A stretch of DNA of 40,609 bases from an uncultured Clostridia bacterium (GTDB taxonomy: Bacteria > Bacillota > Clostridia > Oscillospirales > Acutalibacteraceae), in assembly GCA_947630835.1 (NCBI GenBank), contig CANRIZ010000022.1, positions 1 through 40,609 of the forward strand. The letters run 5' to 3'. Below are positions 16,720-24,993 of the stretch, piece after piece. The notes below the pieces were generated by a model that was not told the DNA's origin, searched no databases, and saw only the letters and a program-made list of their open reading frames with translations. Position 1 is the first letter of the stretch. Each line of letters starts with the position of its first letter. The translations under genes and the position numbers were made by a program.

Positions 16720-17295
16720 TTAAACCCTGTTAACAACGTAAGACTCGGTTGCGTTTTGGCGGCTTTTAACAACCGCAGGATTGCCGAATACAACGGAATG
16801 TTCCGGTATATCCCGATTAATAAAGCTGTTGGACGCTATCATAACGTCGCTGCCGACAGTAATATTACCGACTATTGTTGAGTTGATGCCGACGGAAATA
16901 TTGTCGCCGAGTGTGGGAATGCCCTTTCTTTTTCCCCTGTTCTCTGCGCCTATTGTTGCGCCCTTATGAAGGTTGACGTTCTTTCCCAAGACAGCACCCC
17001 CCCCCACGGTGATATTATAGGGGTGCCCCAGATACAATCCGGGTCCGATAGTCGTATTATGAGCAATTTCCAAGCCGTGCTTTCTTCCCGATAACATCTT
17101 TAAAGTATAGAACAAGGGATACAGTATATGCTTTTTGGAATGAAGCTGAAGCCATCTTAAATAAAAGACGTATCTCAGTCGAAACTCGCCGAAATAATGG
17201 AATAAAAAGAAGGCGATATTGCTTGTATCTCTTCCCGTCATTCTTAAAAAATCACTTTTATAGTAGTAAGAAACCTTTTTGTTTTCCTTATTCAT
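16720..17295 (-). CDS. left-handed beta-helix O-acetyltransferase (serine acetyltransferase-like)
   Basis: A 191-aa hexapeptide-repeat acetyltransferase. The N-terminal half is helical; residues about 75-180 have the CysE-like pattern IAHNTTIGPGLYLGHPYNIT, then LHKGATIGAENRGKRKGIPT and SVGINSTIVGNITVGSDVMI, ending FGNPAVVK. In capsule loci such enzymes use acetyl-CoA to O-acetylate a sugar. The ATG at 17295 has GAGG 6 nt upstream; an ATG at 17310 overlaps the preceding gene and has no good ribosome site. A run of nine G at codons about 97-100 lies in the middle of the gene, currently in frame. Confidence 0.85.
   Translation of the reverse strand: MNKENKKVSYYYKSDFLRMTGRDTSNIAFFLFHYFGEFRLRYVFYLRWLQLHSKKHILYPLFYTLKMLSGRKHGLEIAHNTTIGPGLYLGHPYNITVGGGAVLGKNVNLHKGATIGAENRGKRKGIPTLGDNISVGINSTIVGNITVGSDVMIASNSFINRDIPEHSVVFGNPAVVKSRQNATESYVVNRV
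16997..17005 (-). repeat. G9 homopolymer inside the acetyltransferase gene
   Basis: Nine consecutive G on the coding strand encode part of ITVGGGAV. Gain of one G would read into TAA after ten codons and loss of one G into TAG after about sixteen codons, so slippage in either direction would truncate the enzyme within the beta-helix. Confidence 0.85.
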
Positions 17296-17303
17296 ACCAA
17301 ACC

Positions 17304-18410
17304 TCAACATTGTTTATAAATTTCTTTCATACATTTTGAAACGTTTTGCGAGCCGAATTTGCCAATATCCACGCTTTGTAAAGCGTCCGGAGAGCCTTCA
17401 TCATGGGATAGACCGCTTCGTATTTTATCCGCAATATCTTTATAATCCGATGGATTAAACAGATTTTTGGCGTTTACCAAATCGGCGTTACCCCGAATAT
17501 TTGAACAGATTACCGGCGTGCCGGAGGCAATCGCCTCCATAACGGAAACCGGCAAGCCCTCGCGCAGGGAGGAATTGATATACAAATCCGCCGCCTTGTA
17601 TAAATCCGGAGCGTCGTTCCTGAAGCCGAGCAAATGCAGCTGCCCAAGAACTCCGAGCTCCCTTGCCAATTGAATGAAATAATCGTGCAATTTTCCCTCG
17701 CCCGCAACGGCATAGTGAATCGACTTGTCGTCAAGCACCTTTAAAGCGCGAATAACCGCCTCGAAGTTTTTGTTTTCATTCAATTCGCCGAGGGACAAAA
17801 GCAATTTATCTTCGGCGGTCAAGCCGAGCCGAGAACGTATTTCTTTTACTCTTTCGGCGGTATACGGCTTAGAGGAAAACTTTTGCAAATCAATTCCGAC
17901 GCCCGGAACATACTCAATCTTTTTAGCGTGCATATGCTTTTTTGCAAGCGTATAATCTTCCTTATTGATTGTAATAAGCACGTCGGTCCAAAAAGCGCAT
18001 AACCACTCCGCCGGATAGAAAACAAGCCAATTTTTCAGCGGCGCGCCCTTGTAAAAATGGAAGCCGTGGGCGGTATAGATAACCTTTACGCCCTTTTTCC
18101 TAAGCGGAATGCAAGCCAATCTTGTACAAAACGCCGCAATAGGCGTATGGCAATGGACTATATCGTAATTATTTTCGTTTACCAGTTTACGAATTTCCTT
18201 TACCGCTTTTAAATTGCCTGTATTAAAAACGCTTCTTGCGCAGGATAAAAGATATTTCCTACAGCCTATTTCCGAAAACACATCGGAAACAGCTCCCAGG
18301 TTCTCGTTCGCGGCAATATCCACGGTATTTCCCTCTTCAACAATTTTCTCTATGAAATCCCTGAAAAAGCCCATCGTTCCGCCGACCGTAGTGACGTACA
18401 GAATTTTCAT
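17304..18410 (-). CDS. family 4 glycosyltransferase, EpsD/CapM-like
   Basis: A 368-aa GT-B enzyme. Motifs include VTTVGGTMGFFRDFI at the N-terminus, DIVHCHTPIAAFCTRLA, VIYTAHGFHFYKGAP (strongly typical of the EpsD/CapM/WcaI group), LLSLGELNENKNFEAVI, and SLREGLPVSVMEAIASGTPVI as the donor-binding E-x7-E. In the EpsD group the enzyme acts early, adding the second or third sugar to the undecaprenyl-PP primer; that position is inference. It overlaps the acetyltransferase's alternative start slightly. Confidence 0.9.
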   Translation of the reverse strand: MKILYVTTVGGTMGFFRDFIEKIVEEGNTVDIAANENLGAVSDVFSEIGCRKYLLSCARSVFNTGNLKAVKEIRKLVNENNYDIVHCHTPIAAFCTRLACIPLRKKGVKVIYTAHGFHFYKGAPLKNWLVFYPAEWLCAFWTDVLITINKEDYTLAKKHMHAKKIEYVPGVGIDLQKFSSKPYTAERVKEIRSRLGLTAEDKLLLSLGELNENKNFEAVIRALKVLDDKSIHYAVAGEGKLHDYFIQLARELGVLGQLHLLGFRNDAPDLYKAADLYINSSLREGLPVSVMEAIASGTPVICSNIRGNADLVNAKNLFNPSDYKDIADKIRSGLSHDEGSPDALQSVDIGKFGSQNVSKCMKEIYKQC

Positions 18411-18430
18411 TTTTTTCCCTCAATCAAATT

Positions 18431-19402
18431 TTAAATATCAAGCTGTTTTAATATTTTTATCTCATTGTATTTCATCATATAAACGCCGTCGTTATAGCTG
18501 CCTATACGCTTTTCGTTAGCCTTGCCGCGCAGGTTATTTAAAATCAAGCTCATATGGTCGCAACCGCATTCATACGCATGCGGATAGCCGCCGCCGAAAC
18601 GGGGATTGACCTCGGATATGTAATACTCCCCGTCAATATCAAAAATATCTATATCTATCTGCCCTGTGAAGCCCGCCTCTTTTACAAAACTCTCAATCAG
18701 GCAAAACAGTTTTTCATCTTTAAAGGAAACGGATTTATCCGTTTCGCCCGCTCTCATAACAAGCTTCTTTTTGGTAAAAATCGAAACAACCTCATGTGAA
18801 ATAAGGTCAATATAAACGTCGGCGCCTATTTCCCGACCGTTCAAAAATTCCTGCGCTATTAAATTCTTATCGTGATTCATAAGCAGCTCTGCGGTTTGCA
18901 TATCATACGCTTTGGAAATGGCTATGCTTGCGCTTCCCCTTGCAGGTTTAACAAAAACGGGGAAAGAGACTTCGCCCTCGGCAACAGCCGAAGAAAGGCC
19001 TTTTAAGTCGGTATATGTTTTGGCGCAATTATAGCCGTGCTCGCTAAGCCATTTAAACATCAGCCTTTTGTCAAGGCTCATTTCGCAAAGCTCATATGAC
19101 GAGCCGATTACCGTCACGCCGATTTGAGCGAACCTCTCCTCATTCTCCGCCAAAAGCGAAAGCTCCGGGTCGATAAGAGAAAGTACGCCGCTTACCTGTT
19201 CCTGTTTGCAAATTTCAAGTATCCTGTCAATATATCCGTTCTCGGTTATCAAAGGCACAGTATAATACTTGTCCGCCTCATAAACGGCGGGGGCTAACGG
19301 ACTTGCGTCGGTAGCTATGACCTTTCCCGTTCCCGAAAACGCTTTTTTGAAATACTGCACAACCTTATTTCGTGTGCCTGCGCTGAGAATTAAAATATTC
19401 AT
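18431..19402 (-). CDS. ATP-grasp ligase, CarB-like
   Basis: A 323-aa ATP-grasp protein. An N-terminal Rossmann-like pre-ATP-grasp segment (MNILILSAGTRNKVVQYFK) is followed by the grasp fold with VFVKPARGSASIAI as nucleotide lysine loop, and the metal-binding end YYISEVNPRFGGGYPHAYECG. It resembles a single synthetase unit of carbamoyl-phosphate synthase large subunit, a type found in polysaccharide loci, where such enzymes are thought to join carboxylates and amines (for example amino acids on sugars). The true substrates are not known. GAGG lies 5 nt before ATG; it is 7 bases after the epimerase gene. Confidence 0.82.
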   Translation of the reverse strand: MNILILSAGTRNKVVQYFKKAFSGTGKVIATDASPLAPAVYEADKYYTVPLITENGYIDRILEICKQEQVSGVLSLIDPELSLLAENEERFAQIGVTVIGSSYELCEMSLDKRLMFKWLSEHGYNCAKTYTDLKGLSSAVAEGEVSFPVFVKPARGSASIAISKAYDMQTAELLMNHDKNLIAQEFLNGREIGADVYIDLISHEVVSIFTKKKLVMRAGETDKSVSFKDEKLFCLIESFVKEAGFTGQIDIDIFDIDGEYYISEVNPRFGGGYPHAYECGCDHMSLILNNLRGKANEKRIGSYNDGVYMMKYNEIKILKQLDI

Positions 19403-19409
19403 ATTAACC

Positions 19410-19979
19410 TCATTTATATATGAAATCCTTGGAGGAAAAATCCCTAAACGACATTAGCCCAAGGTCCCTTTGCGAATGAATCGTTGCGTTAATATCTTCC
19501 ACGGGCCAAGATATATTTATATCGGGATCGTCAAATCTTATACCCGTGTCGGTTGCTTTATCATACTGTCCCTGGCATTGATACATCATCATGGTATTGT
19601 CCTCCAATGCCAAAAAGCCATGAGCAAAGCCTTTGGGAACATACAGCGCATAATTGTTTTCGCCGCTGAGCTCAAAGCCCTGCCATTTCATAAAAGTCTC
19701 GCTTGACTTTCTTAAATCAACAATAACGTCAAAAGCTTTTCCGCATAATACGGAAACTATTTTTGCCTGAGGGTGATAAAGCTGGAAGTGCATTCCCCTG
19801 ATAACATTTTTTGACGAAACGGACAAGAAAGATTCGCTTAATTCAAATTGCAAACCGCCCTGTTTAAACTTTTCTTTTTCAAAAAGCTTGGTAAACCCTC
19901 CCCGTTTATCCCCGGAGTGAATACACTGTATTAAACAAGCGTCTTTGAGGTTGGTTTGCGAAAAGTAAAAATCATTCAT
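19410..19979 (-). CDS. nucleotide-sugar epimerase of the RmlC/RfbC family (AscE candidate)
   Basis: A 189-aa cupin of the dTDP-4-dehydrorhamnose 3,5-epimerase family. Seen: NVIRGMHFQLYHPQAKIVSV with the catalytic His, GKAFDVIVDLRKSS, YVPKGFAHGFLALED and the Tyr of MMYQCQGQYDK. The classical rmlA, rmlB and rmlD genes are absent, whereas CDP-glucose pathway genes stand directly upstream. It is therefore a better candidate for the C5 epimerisation of CDP-4-keto-3,6-dideoxyglucose, as AscE does on the way to CDP-L-ascarylose, than for rhamnose synthesis. It overlaps the upstream reductase by 8 bases. Confidence 0.85.
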   Translation of the reverse strand: MNDFYFSQTNLKDACLIQCIHSGDKRGGFTKLFEKEKFKQGGLQFELSESFLSVSSKNVIRGMHFQLYHPQAKIVSVLCGKAFDVIVDLRKSSETFMKWQGFELSGENNYALYVPKGFAHGFLALEDNTMMMYQCQGQYDKATDTGIRFDDPDINISWPVEDINATIHSQRDLGLMSFRDFSSKDFIYK

Positions 19980-20898
19980 TTTTCATATTCTCCCTAATCC
20001 AATTTGCGGTCTCTTTTATCCCTGTTTCAAAACTTACAGCGGGAGAATATCCGGTATCCTCGGATACCGATTTCAAATTAAACGCGTCATAATCCGCGCT
20101 TACCCCGTCAAACGGGATTTCCCCTAAACCGATTTGCGCGTCGGGGTCAATAACGTCTCTCATCTTTGTCAAATATGTTTTAAGCGGCATGGGTTCAAGG
20201 CTGCCGATATAATATGTTTTATTGCTTTTTCCCTTTTCGCCGAGCAACGCAAAAACCTTTGCCGCGTCGGTAATATATATGAAATCATATATCTGATTAC
20301 CGGCGGAAAACGAACAATGCTCGCCGTTTAACAATTTTCTTATACTGGAATTTATAAGGCGGGGGCTTGTTTCCCCGGGACCGTAGATATTGGAAATTAC
20401 CGCCCGTATATACTCGACGCCGAGACTGCCGGCTATAGCCCTTGCCATATAATCGGCGGCTGTTTTTGCGCTTGAATACAATGTGTTTATACCCGGAGTC
20501 TTTTCTGTTTCCATTACTTTTGAAATTTCATACTCCATAATGCTTGAAGCAAACACAAGACGTTTACAGCCCAGTTTGGCGCAAGCCTTAACCAAATCGC
20601 AGGAATACTTAACATTGTTTATTTGAACGTCGAAGTCCCCGCGCAAAGGTCCGGCGCTTCCCGCCCATGCAAAATGGTAAATAACGTCTATATCTCTATC
20701 CTTTATAATCACGGGAATATTTATAAAATCGGATAAATCGCAATATACAATCCGTAACCCGGGAATGTTTTTAATATTATCCGTTTTTTCGTTTTCATCC
20801 TTGATAACGGCAATTACTTTTACGCCCTGAAGCGATAACTGCCTGCACACGGCAGAACCTACAAAGCCGTTGGCTCCGGTAACAACAGCTTTTTTCAT
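19972..20898 (-). CDS. NAD(P)-dependent epimerase/reductase (extended SDR), CDP-dideoxyhexose reductase candidate
   Basis: A 308-aa extended short-chain dehydrogenase. The N-terminal VTGANGFVGSAVCRQL binds the dinucleotide, FAWAGSAGPLRGD follows, catalytic Tyr-Lys is YSSAKTAAD (about residue 141) and the ISNIYGPGE motif is typical of sugar-nucleotide SDRs. Its 4-base ATGA overlap with the RfbH gene suggests tight coupling. In related loci the SDR at this place is the 4-keto reductase that ends synthesis of abequose, paratose or ascarylose. Which stereoisomer is formed cannot be read from sequence by eye. Confidence 0.85.
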   Translation of the reverse strand: MKKAVVTGANGFVGSAVCRQLSLQGVKVIAVIKDENEKTDNIKNIPGLRIVYCDLSDFINIPVIIKDRDIDVIYHFAWAGSAGPLRGDFDVQINNVKYSCDLVKACAKLGCKRLVFASSIMEYEISKVMETEKTPGINTLYSSAKTAADYMARAIAGSLGVEYIRAVISNIYGPGETSPRLINSSIRKLLNGEHCSFSAGNQIYDFIYITDAAKVFALLGEKGKSNKTYYIGSLEPMPLKTYLTKMRDVIDPDAQIGLGEIPFDGVSADYDAFNLKSVSEDTGYSPAVSFETGIKETANWIRENMKNE

Positions 20899-22238
20899 CT
20901 GTTCACCGCCTCAATTACCGTCTTTGCCATATAATCTGTCATCTCATCGCTCATACCCGGATAAACCCCAATCCAGAACGAATTATTCATAATAAAATCG
21001 GTTGCATCAAGCGAACCCGCAACCCTGTAAGCGTCGGTTCCCCTTATTTGGTCAAAGCACGGATGCTTGATTAAATTTCCGCTGAAAAGAAGGCGGGTCT
21101 GAATATTATTTTGTTCTATATACCGTGTAATTTTATTCCTGTCAAGCCCGCTTTCCGGTCTGACGGAAATCATAAAGCCAAACCACGACGGGCGGCTGTT
21201 TTCGGCAGGTTCGGGAAGAATGAGCTTATCGCTCACAGGTTCAAAAGCCTCTCTGAGCCTGTCCCAATTATGGCGGCGGCGCTCTATAAAGCCGGGGAAT
21301 TTCTTAAGCTGCTCTACGCCGATTGCAGCCTGCATATCCGTAACTTTAAGATTATATCCCAAATGGCTGTACACATATTTGTGGTCATAGCCCTTTGGCA
21401 GCTCGCCGAAAATGCCGTCAAAGCGATGTCCGCAGAAGTTGTCGTGACCGGAGGGGCATATGCAGTCCCTGCCCCAATCACGGTAGGAAAGAATAAGCCT
21501 GTTGAGAAGCGGATTGTCGGTATATACGCAACCTCCCTCGCCCATTGTCATATGGTGCGGCGGGTAAAAACTGCTGGTGCCTATGTCGCCCCAAGTGCCG
21601 GTGTATTTCGTTACGCCGTCAACGGTATATTGCGAGCCGAGCGCGTCGCAGTTGTCCTCAACAAGCCAAAGGTTGTGCCTGTCGCAAAATTCTTTAACGC
21701 TTTTAAGGTCAAAGGGATTTCCGAGGGTATGGGCAATCATGACGGCTTTTGTTTTGGAGGACAAAGCCTGCTCGAGCCTGGTAACGTCAATATTATACTG
21801 AGGTACTGTGACGTCAACAAAAACCGGTACTGCGCCGTACTGCAAAACAGGTGCGACGGTAGTGGGAAAGCCGCAAGCAACCGTAATGACCTCGTCGCCG
21901 CGCTTGATTTGACGTTCGCCGAGTTCGGGGGCTGTAAGAACCGAAAATGCGATAAGGTTAGCAGACGAGCCGCTGTTAACCAAATGCGCATACTTAACGC
22001 CTATCCACTCGGCAAATTTCTTTTCAAATTCATCGGAAAATCTGCCGGTTGTAAGCCAAAAATCAAGCATTGCGTCGGTAAGGCTCTGCATTTCCTTTTC
22101 GTCAAAAACACGGGACGCATAGCTTATCCTGTCACCCGGCTTAAACGGTTCTTTTTTCTCCTTGAAATCGTGATAATACTCCGCTACAAGAGCTTTTATC
22201 TGCTCTCTTGCCTGAGCTTCGCTTTCCCAATTTGACAT
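20895..22238 (-). CDS. rfbH: CDP-4-dehydro-6-deoxyglucose 3-dehydrase (RfbH/DdhC/E1)
   Basis: A 447-aa PMP-dependent iron-sulfur enzyme that removes the C3 hydroxyl of CDP-4-keto-6-deoxy-D-glucose, the key step to 3,6-dideoxyhexoses. It has the DegT fold but the internal-aldimine Lys is replaced: SSFYPPHHMTMGEGG shows the diagnostic His-His. The cluster ligands are visible as C-x-C-x7-C in RDCICPSGHDNFCGHRF plus the earlier Cys of VEDNCDALGS. It needs an electron-donating reductase (E3, DdhD/AscD/RfbI), which is not in the window. GGAGG precedes ATG. Length and motifs are those of the family, so this call is firm. Confidence 0.95.
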   Translation of the reverse strand: MSNWESEAQAREQIKALVAEYYHDFKEKKEPFKPGDRISYASRVFDEKEMQSLTDAMLDFWLTTGRFSDEFEKKFAEWIGVKYAHLVNSGSSANLIAFSVLTAPELGERQIKRGDEVITVACGFPTTVAPVLQYGAVPVFVDVTVPQYNIDVTRLEQALSSKTKAVMIAHTLGNPFDLKSVKEFCDRHNLWLVEDNCDALGSQYTVDGVTKYTGTWGDIGTSSFYPPHHMTMGEGGCVYTDNPLLNRLILSYRDWGRDCICPSGHDNFCGHRFDGIFGELPKGYDHKYVYSHLGYNLKVTDMQAAIGVEQLKKFPGFIERRRHNWDRLREAFEPVSDKLILPEPAENSRPSWFGFMISVRPESGLDRNKITRYIEQNNIQTRLLFSGNLIKHPCFDQIRGTDAYRVAGSLDATDFIMNNSFWIGVYPGMSDEMTDYMAKTVIEAVNR

Positions 22239-22239
22239 T

Positions 22240-23292
22240 TTATTCCTCCAAAAAGTCCTTTATCTCTTTTTCCATTTCCGCAGGGATATTTTCCCCCGCA
22301 AGCCACGCTTTATAGAAGCGCACGGTATATTTCATACACTCGTCCATATGCCAACGCGGACGCCAACCGAAAACGCTCTTGATTTTTGAGCAGTCAAGCT
22401 TTAAAAAATCCGCTTCGTGCGGGGCGTTTTTTTCGGCTTGATTTATCCACTGCGCCCCGTCGCCCCAATGCTTGCAAAAAAGCTCAACCAAGCTCCCCGT
22501 TGTGACGCAATCGCATTCATCAGGTCCGACGTTGTAAAAGCCCGCATATCTCTTATCCCCAAACTGTTTTTGAGCAATGGTAAGATAGACGGAAAGCGGC
22601 TCTAAAACGTGCTGATAAGGGCGGGTTGAATATGGATTTCTTACGCCTATCTTTTCTTGCGCCTTCATAGCCCGAACGCAGTCGGGAATTATCCTGTCGC
22701 TTGCAAAATCCCCGCCGCCGATTACGTTTCCTGCACGGGCGGTTGAAACCGCTGCGTCCGTATCCGCAAAAAAGCTGTTTATATAGCTGTGGGTAACGAG
22801 CTCGGAGCATGATTTTGAATTGGAATACGGGTCGAAGCCGTCCAAAGGCTCGTCCTCACGGTAGCCCCAGCACCACTCGTTATTTTTATAAACCTTGTCG
22901 GTAGTTACATTGAGCACGCTTTTAACGCACGAATTCAAACGCACGCATTCCATTAAATTAACCGTGCCCATAACGTTTGTTTCGTAAGTATAGCGAGGAT
23001 TTTTGTAACTTTCACGGACTATGGGCTGGGCGGCAAGGTGAAATACAATCTCGGGTTGAAACTCGTGAAAAACGGATTTAAGCCTGTCAAAATCACGAAC
23101 GTCTGCAATAACGCTTGTCATCTCGGCTTCAACGCCCGAAATGTCAAAAAGATTAGGCGAAGTCGGCGGTTCAAGGCTGTAACCGGTAACCGTTGCTCCC
23201 GCATTCACGAGCATTTTGCAAAGCCACGTGCCTTTAAACCCGGTGTGCCCGGTAACCAAAACCCGCTTACCGCAATAAAATGACAAATCCAT
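22240..23292 (-). CDS. rfbG: CDP-glucose 4,6-dehydratase
   Basis: A 350-aa extended SDR converting CDP-D-glucose to CDP-4-keto-6-deoxy-D-glucose. Motifs: VLVTGHTGFKGTWLCKML for NAD binding, FHLAAQPIVRESYKNP, NVTTDKVYKN, the catalytic YSNSK (about residue 153), ARAGNVIGGGDFASDRIIPD and RPYQHVLEPL, all hallmark of this family rather than dTDP-glucose dehydratase. It lies immediately (1 base) before rfbH and after rfbF in the order F-G-H known from O-antigen loci. GGGAGGA precedes the ATG. Confidence 0.95.
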   Translation of the reverse strand: MDLSFYCGKRVLVTGHTGFKGTWLCKMLVNAGATVTGYSLEPPTSPNLFDISGVEAEMTSVIADVRDFDRLKSVFHEFQPEIVFHLAAQPIVRESYKNPRYTYETNVMGTVNLMECVRLNSCVKSVLNVTTDKVYKNNEWCWGYREDEPLDGFDPYSNSKSCSELVTHSYINSFFADTDAAVSTARAGNVIGGGDFASDRIIPDCVRAMKAQEKIGVRNPYSTRPYQHVLEPLSVYLTIAQKQFGDKRYAGFYNVGPDECDCVTTGSLVELFCKHWGDGAQWINQAEKNAPHEADFLKLDCSKIKSVFGWRPRWHMDECMKYTVRFYKAWLAGENIPAEMEKEIKDFLEE

Positions 23293-24072
23293 TTAGTCCT
23301 CCCAAATTTTCCACGGCGCTTTACCGGACGCCCAAAGCTGCTCAAGCTTATCCATCTCACGCTTTGTGTCCATACACTGCCAAAAGCCGTCGTGATAGTA
23401 ATTTTTGAGCTGACCCTCGGCAGCGAGAGTTTTCATGGGACTCTGCTCAAAAATGGTATCGTCGCCGTCGATATAATCAAAAATTTCGGGATTGCAAACC
23501 ATAAATCCCGCGTTAATGAGCGAGCCGTCTTCATCGTCCTTCTCGCGAAACGCCGTAACCGTGCCGCTTTCATCAACGTCCAAAACTCCCTTTTGCTGAG
23601 CAAGACTTACCGATGTAAGCGTAGCAATTTTACCGTGGGATTTATGATATTCGATTAACTTGGTTATATTAACGTCCGACACGGCGTCGCCGTATGTAAG
23701 GCAGAAAGTCTCGTTGCCAACGAACTTCTGCACACGCTTTATACGTCCGCCGGTCATGGTATTAAGGCCTGTGTCAACAATCGTAACCTTCCACTGCTCG
23801 GCGTGCTTATCGTGAACGATAACTTTATTGCCTTCGGTAAAGTCAAAGGTGATGTCCGAGGTGTGCAGAAAGTAATTTGCAAACCACTCTTTAATTATGC
23901 GCTGCTTATAGCCCGCGCAGATGATAAAATCATTAATTCCGTGCGCGGAATAGCCCTTCATAATGTGCCAAAGAATAGGCATTTCGCCGATTTCTATCAT
24001 CGGCTTGGGTTTGAATGCGGATTCTTCGGAGATGCGAGTCCCGAAGCCGCCTGCAAGAATCAGGGATTTCAT
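23293..24072 (-). CDS. rfbF: glucose-1-phosphate cytidylyltransferase
   Basis: A 259-aa nucleotidyltransferase making CDP-glucose from CTP and glucose-1-P, the entry to the CDP-dideoxyhexose pathway. Motifs: LILAGGFGTRISEES, KPKPMIEIGEMPILWHIMKG, FCLTYGDAVSDVN with the metal Asp, and FWQCMDTKREMDKLEQLW at the end. Open frame continues 6 codons upstream, but the ATG at 24072 has GGAG 7 nt before it and begins directly at the MKSLILAGG motif. Abuts rfbG without a gap. Confidence 0.95.
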   Translation of the reverse strand: MKSLILAGGFGTRISEESAFKPKPMIEIGEMPILWHIMKGYSAHGINDFIICAGYKQRIIKEWFANYFLHTSDITFDFTEGNKVIVHDKHAEQWKVTIVDTGLNTMTGGRIKRVQKFVGNETFCLTYGDAVSDVNITKLIEYHKSHGKIATLTSVSLAQQKGVLDVDESGTVTAFREKDDEDGSLINAGFMVCNPEIFDYIDGDDTIFEQSPMKTLAAEGQLKNYYHDGFWQCMDTKREMDKLEQLWASGKAPWKIWED

Positions 24073-24086
24073 ATTAAAACTCCAAT

Positions 24087-24968
24087 TCAAATAATTTTAT
24101 GAGCAAAATAATCTACTGCTTCTTTATCTTTGGTAATATCAAACTTTCTTGCAAAGAACTTGTCGGACTTTTCTATATCTTCAATGTCGTTTGACGTTAT
24201 TAAAGTAGAATGTCCGCCTTTTCTCTTGTCGTAAGTCAACGATTGGCTTTTGCCGTTGGTATAATCAATGCAATCTTTATGCTTTGAATTCATAACTATT
24301 GTTGAAAAGAACGCTTCCTCGGGTACAAGCGCATTATCATATATTTCCCAAAAGCCGGGATTTTTATCGAGAAAATCCAATATATAATCGAAAATAAAAT
24401 CCGGCATAGCGCACCAAAACAGATTTTCGTAAAAAGTAACCGATGATACGTCGTAATTTACCTTCTTTTCTTCCAACGGAAAACCGAGCTTGAAAAGCTC
24501 CAATCTCAATCGTCTGATAATCTTTATGGGATTAAGCTTATTATCAATTAATTGTCTGTATCTGTCGGGCCATTTATGAAGCAAAAACGCCCGTCTTTTT
24601 TTATCGTCCTCGTAACCGTAGATGAAAAATTTTCCGTAATTATCCCCCAAAAATTTATCCAGTCCGTCTTTAACAAGTAAATCCTGCCCCGAGCAAATAA
24701 GAATATATTTGTAGCTTTGCCCTGTCTCCTTTACCTGCCTTAACATTATTAATAAAGCCTTTAAAATACTGTCCGAGCCCCAAGTGACCTCAATATTTTG
24801 CTGTGAAACGAAAACCCTTTCATTTTTTATGATTTCGTTTTTCATCTGTTCGTTTTTCTTATTCACATGTACAAAAATATCATTTTCGGGATCGGCAAGA
24901 AGCTGATTTATAAATATATTCAGCTGTTGCGGAAGCTGATGAGCCAATATAATAAACGCCTTTTTCAT
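24087..24968 (-). CDS. GT14-type (core-2/branching) glycosyltransferase
   Basis: A 293-aa protein of the beta-1,6-N-acetylglucosaminyltransferase (Branch, PF02485) type as found in bacterial capsule loci. It opens MKKAFIILAHQLPQQLNIFI, then DIFVHVNKKN, VTWGSDSILKALLIML, YILICSGQDLLVK and the conserved acidic PEEAFFSTIVMNS late in the protein. Such enzymes transfer a GlcNAc or xylose branch; here the donor is unknown. Ribosome site GGAG is 7 nt before ATG. Confidence 0.82.
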   Translation of the reverse strand: MKKAFIILAHQLPQQLNIFINQLLADPENDIFVHVNKKNEQMKNEIIKNERVFVSQQNIEVTWGSDSILKALLIMLRQVKETGQSYKYILICSGQDLLVKDGLDKFLGDNYGKFFIYGYEDDKKRRAFLLHKWPDRYRQLIDNKLNPIKIIRRLRLELFKLGFPLEEKKVNYDVSSVTFYENLFWCAMPDFIFDYILDFLDKNPGFWEIYDNALVPEEAFFSTIVMNSKHKDCIDYTNGKSQSLTYDKRKGGHSTLITSNDIEDIEKSDKFFARKFDITKDKEAVDYFAHKII

Positions 24969-24993
24969 AACTAAACTCCAAACGCTGATAAAA

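Noticed and set aside
21111-22235. A 374-codon open frame on the plus strand
   Set aside because: It lies wholly antisense to the well-supported rfbH gene and its translation has no recognisable domain; it is a shadow of codon bias.
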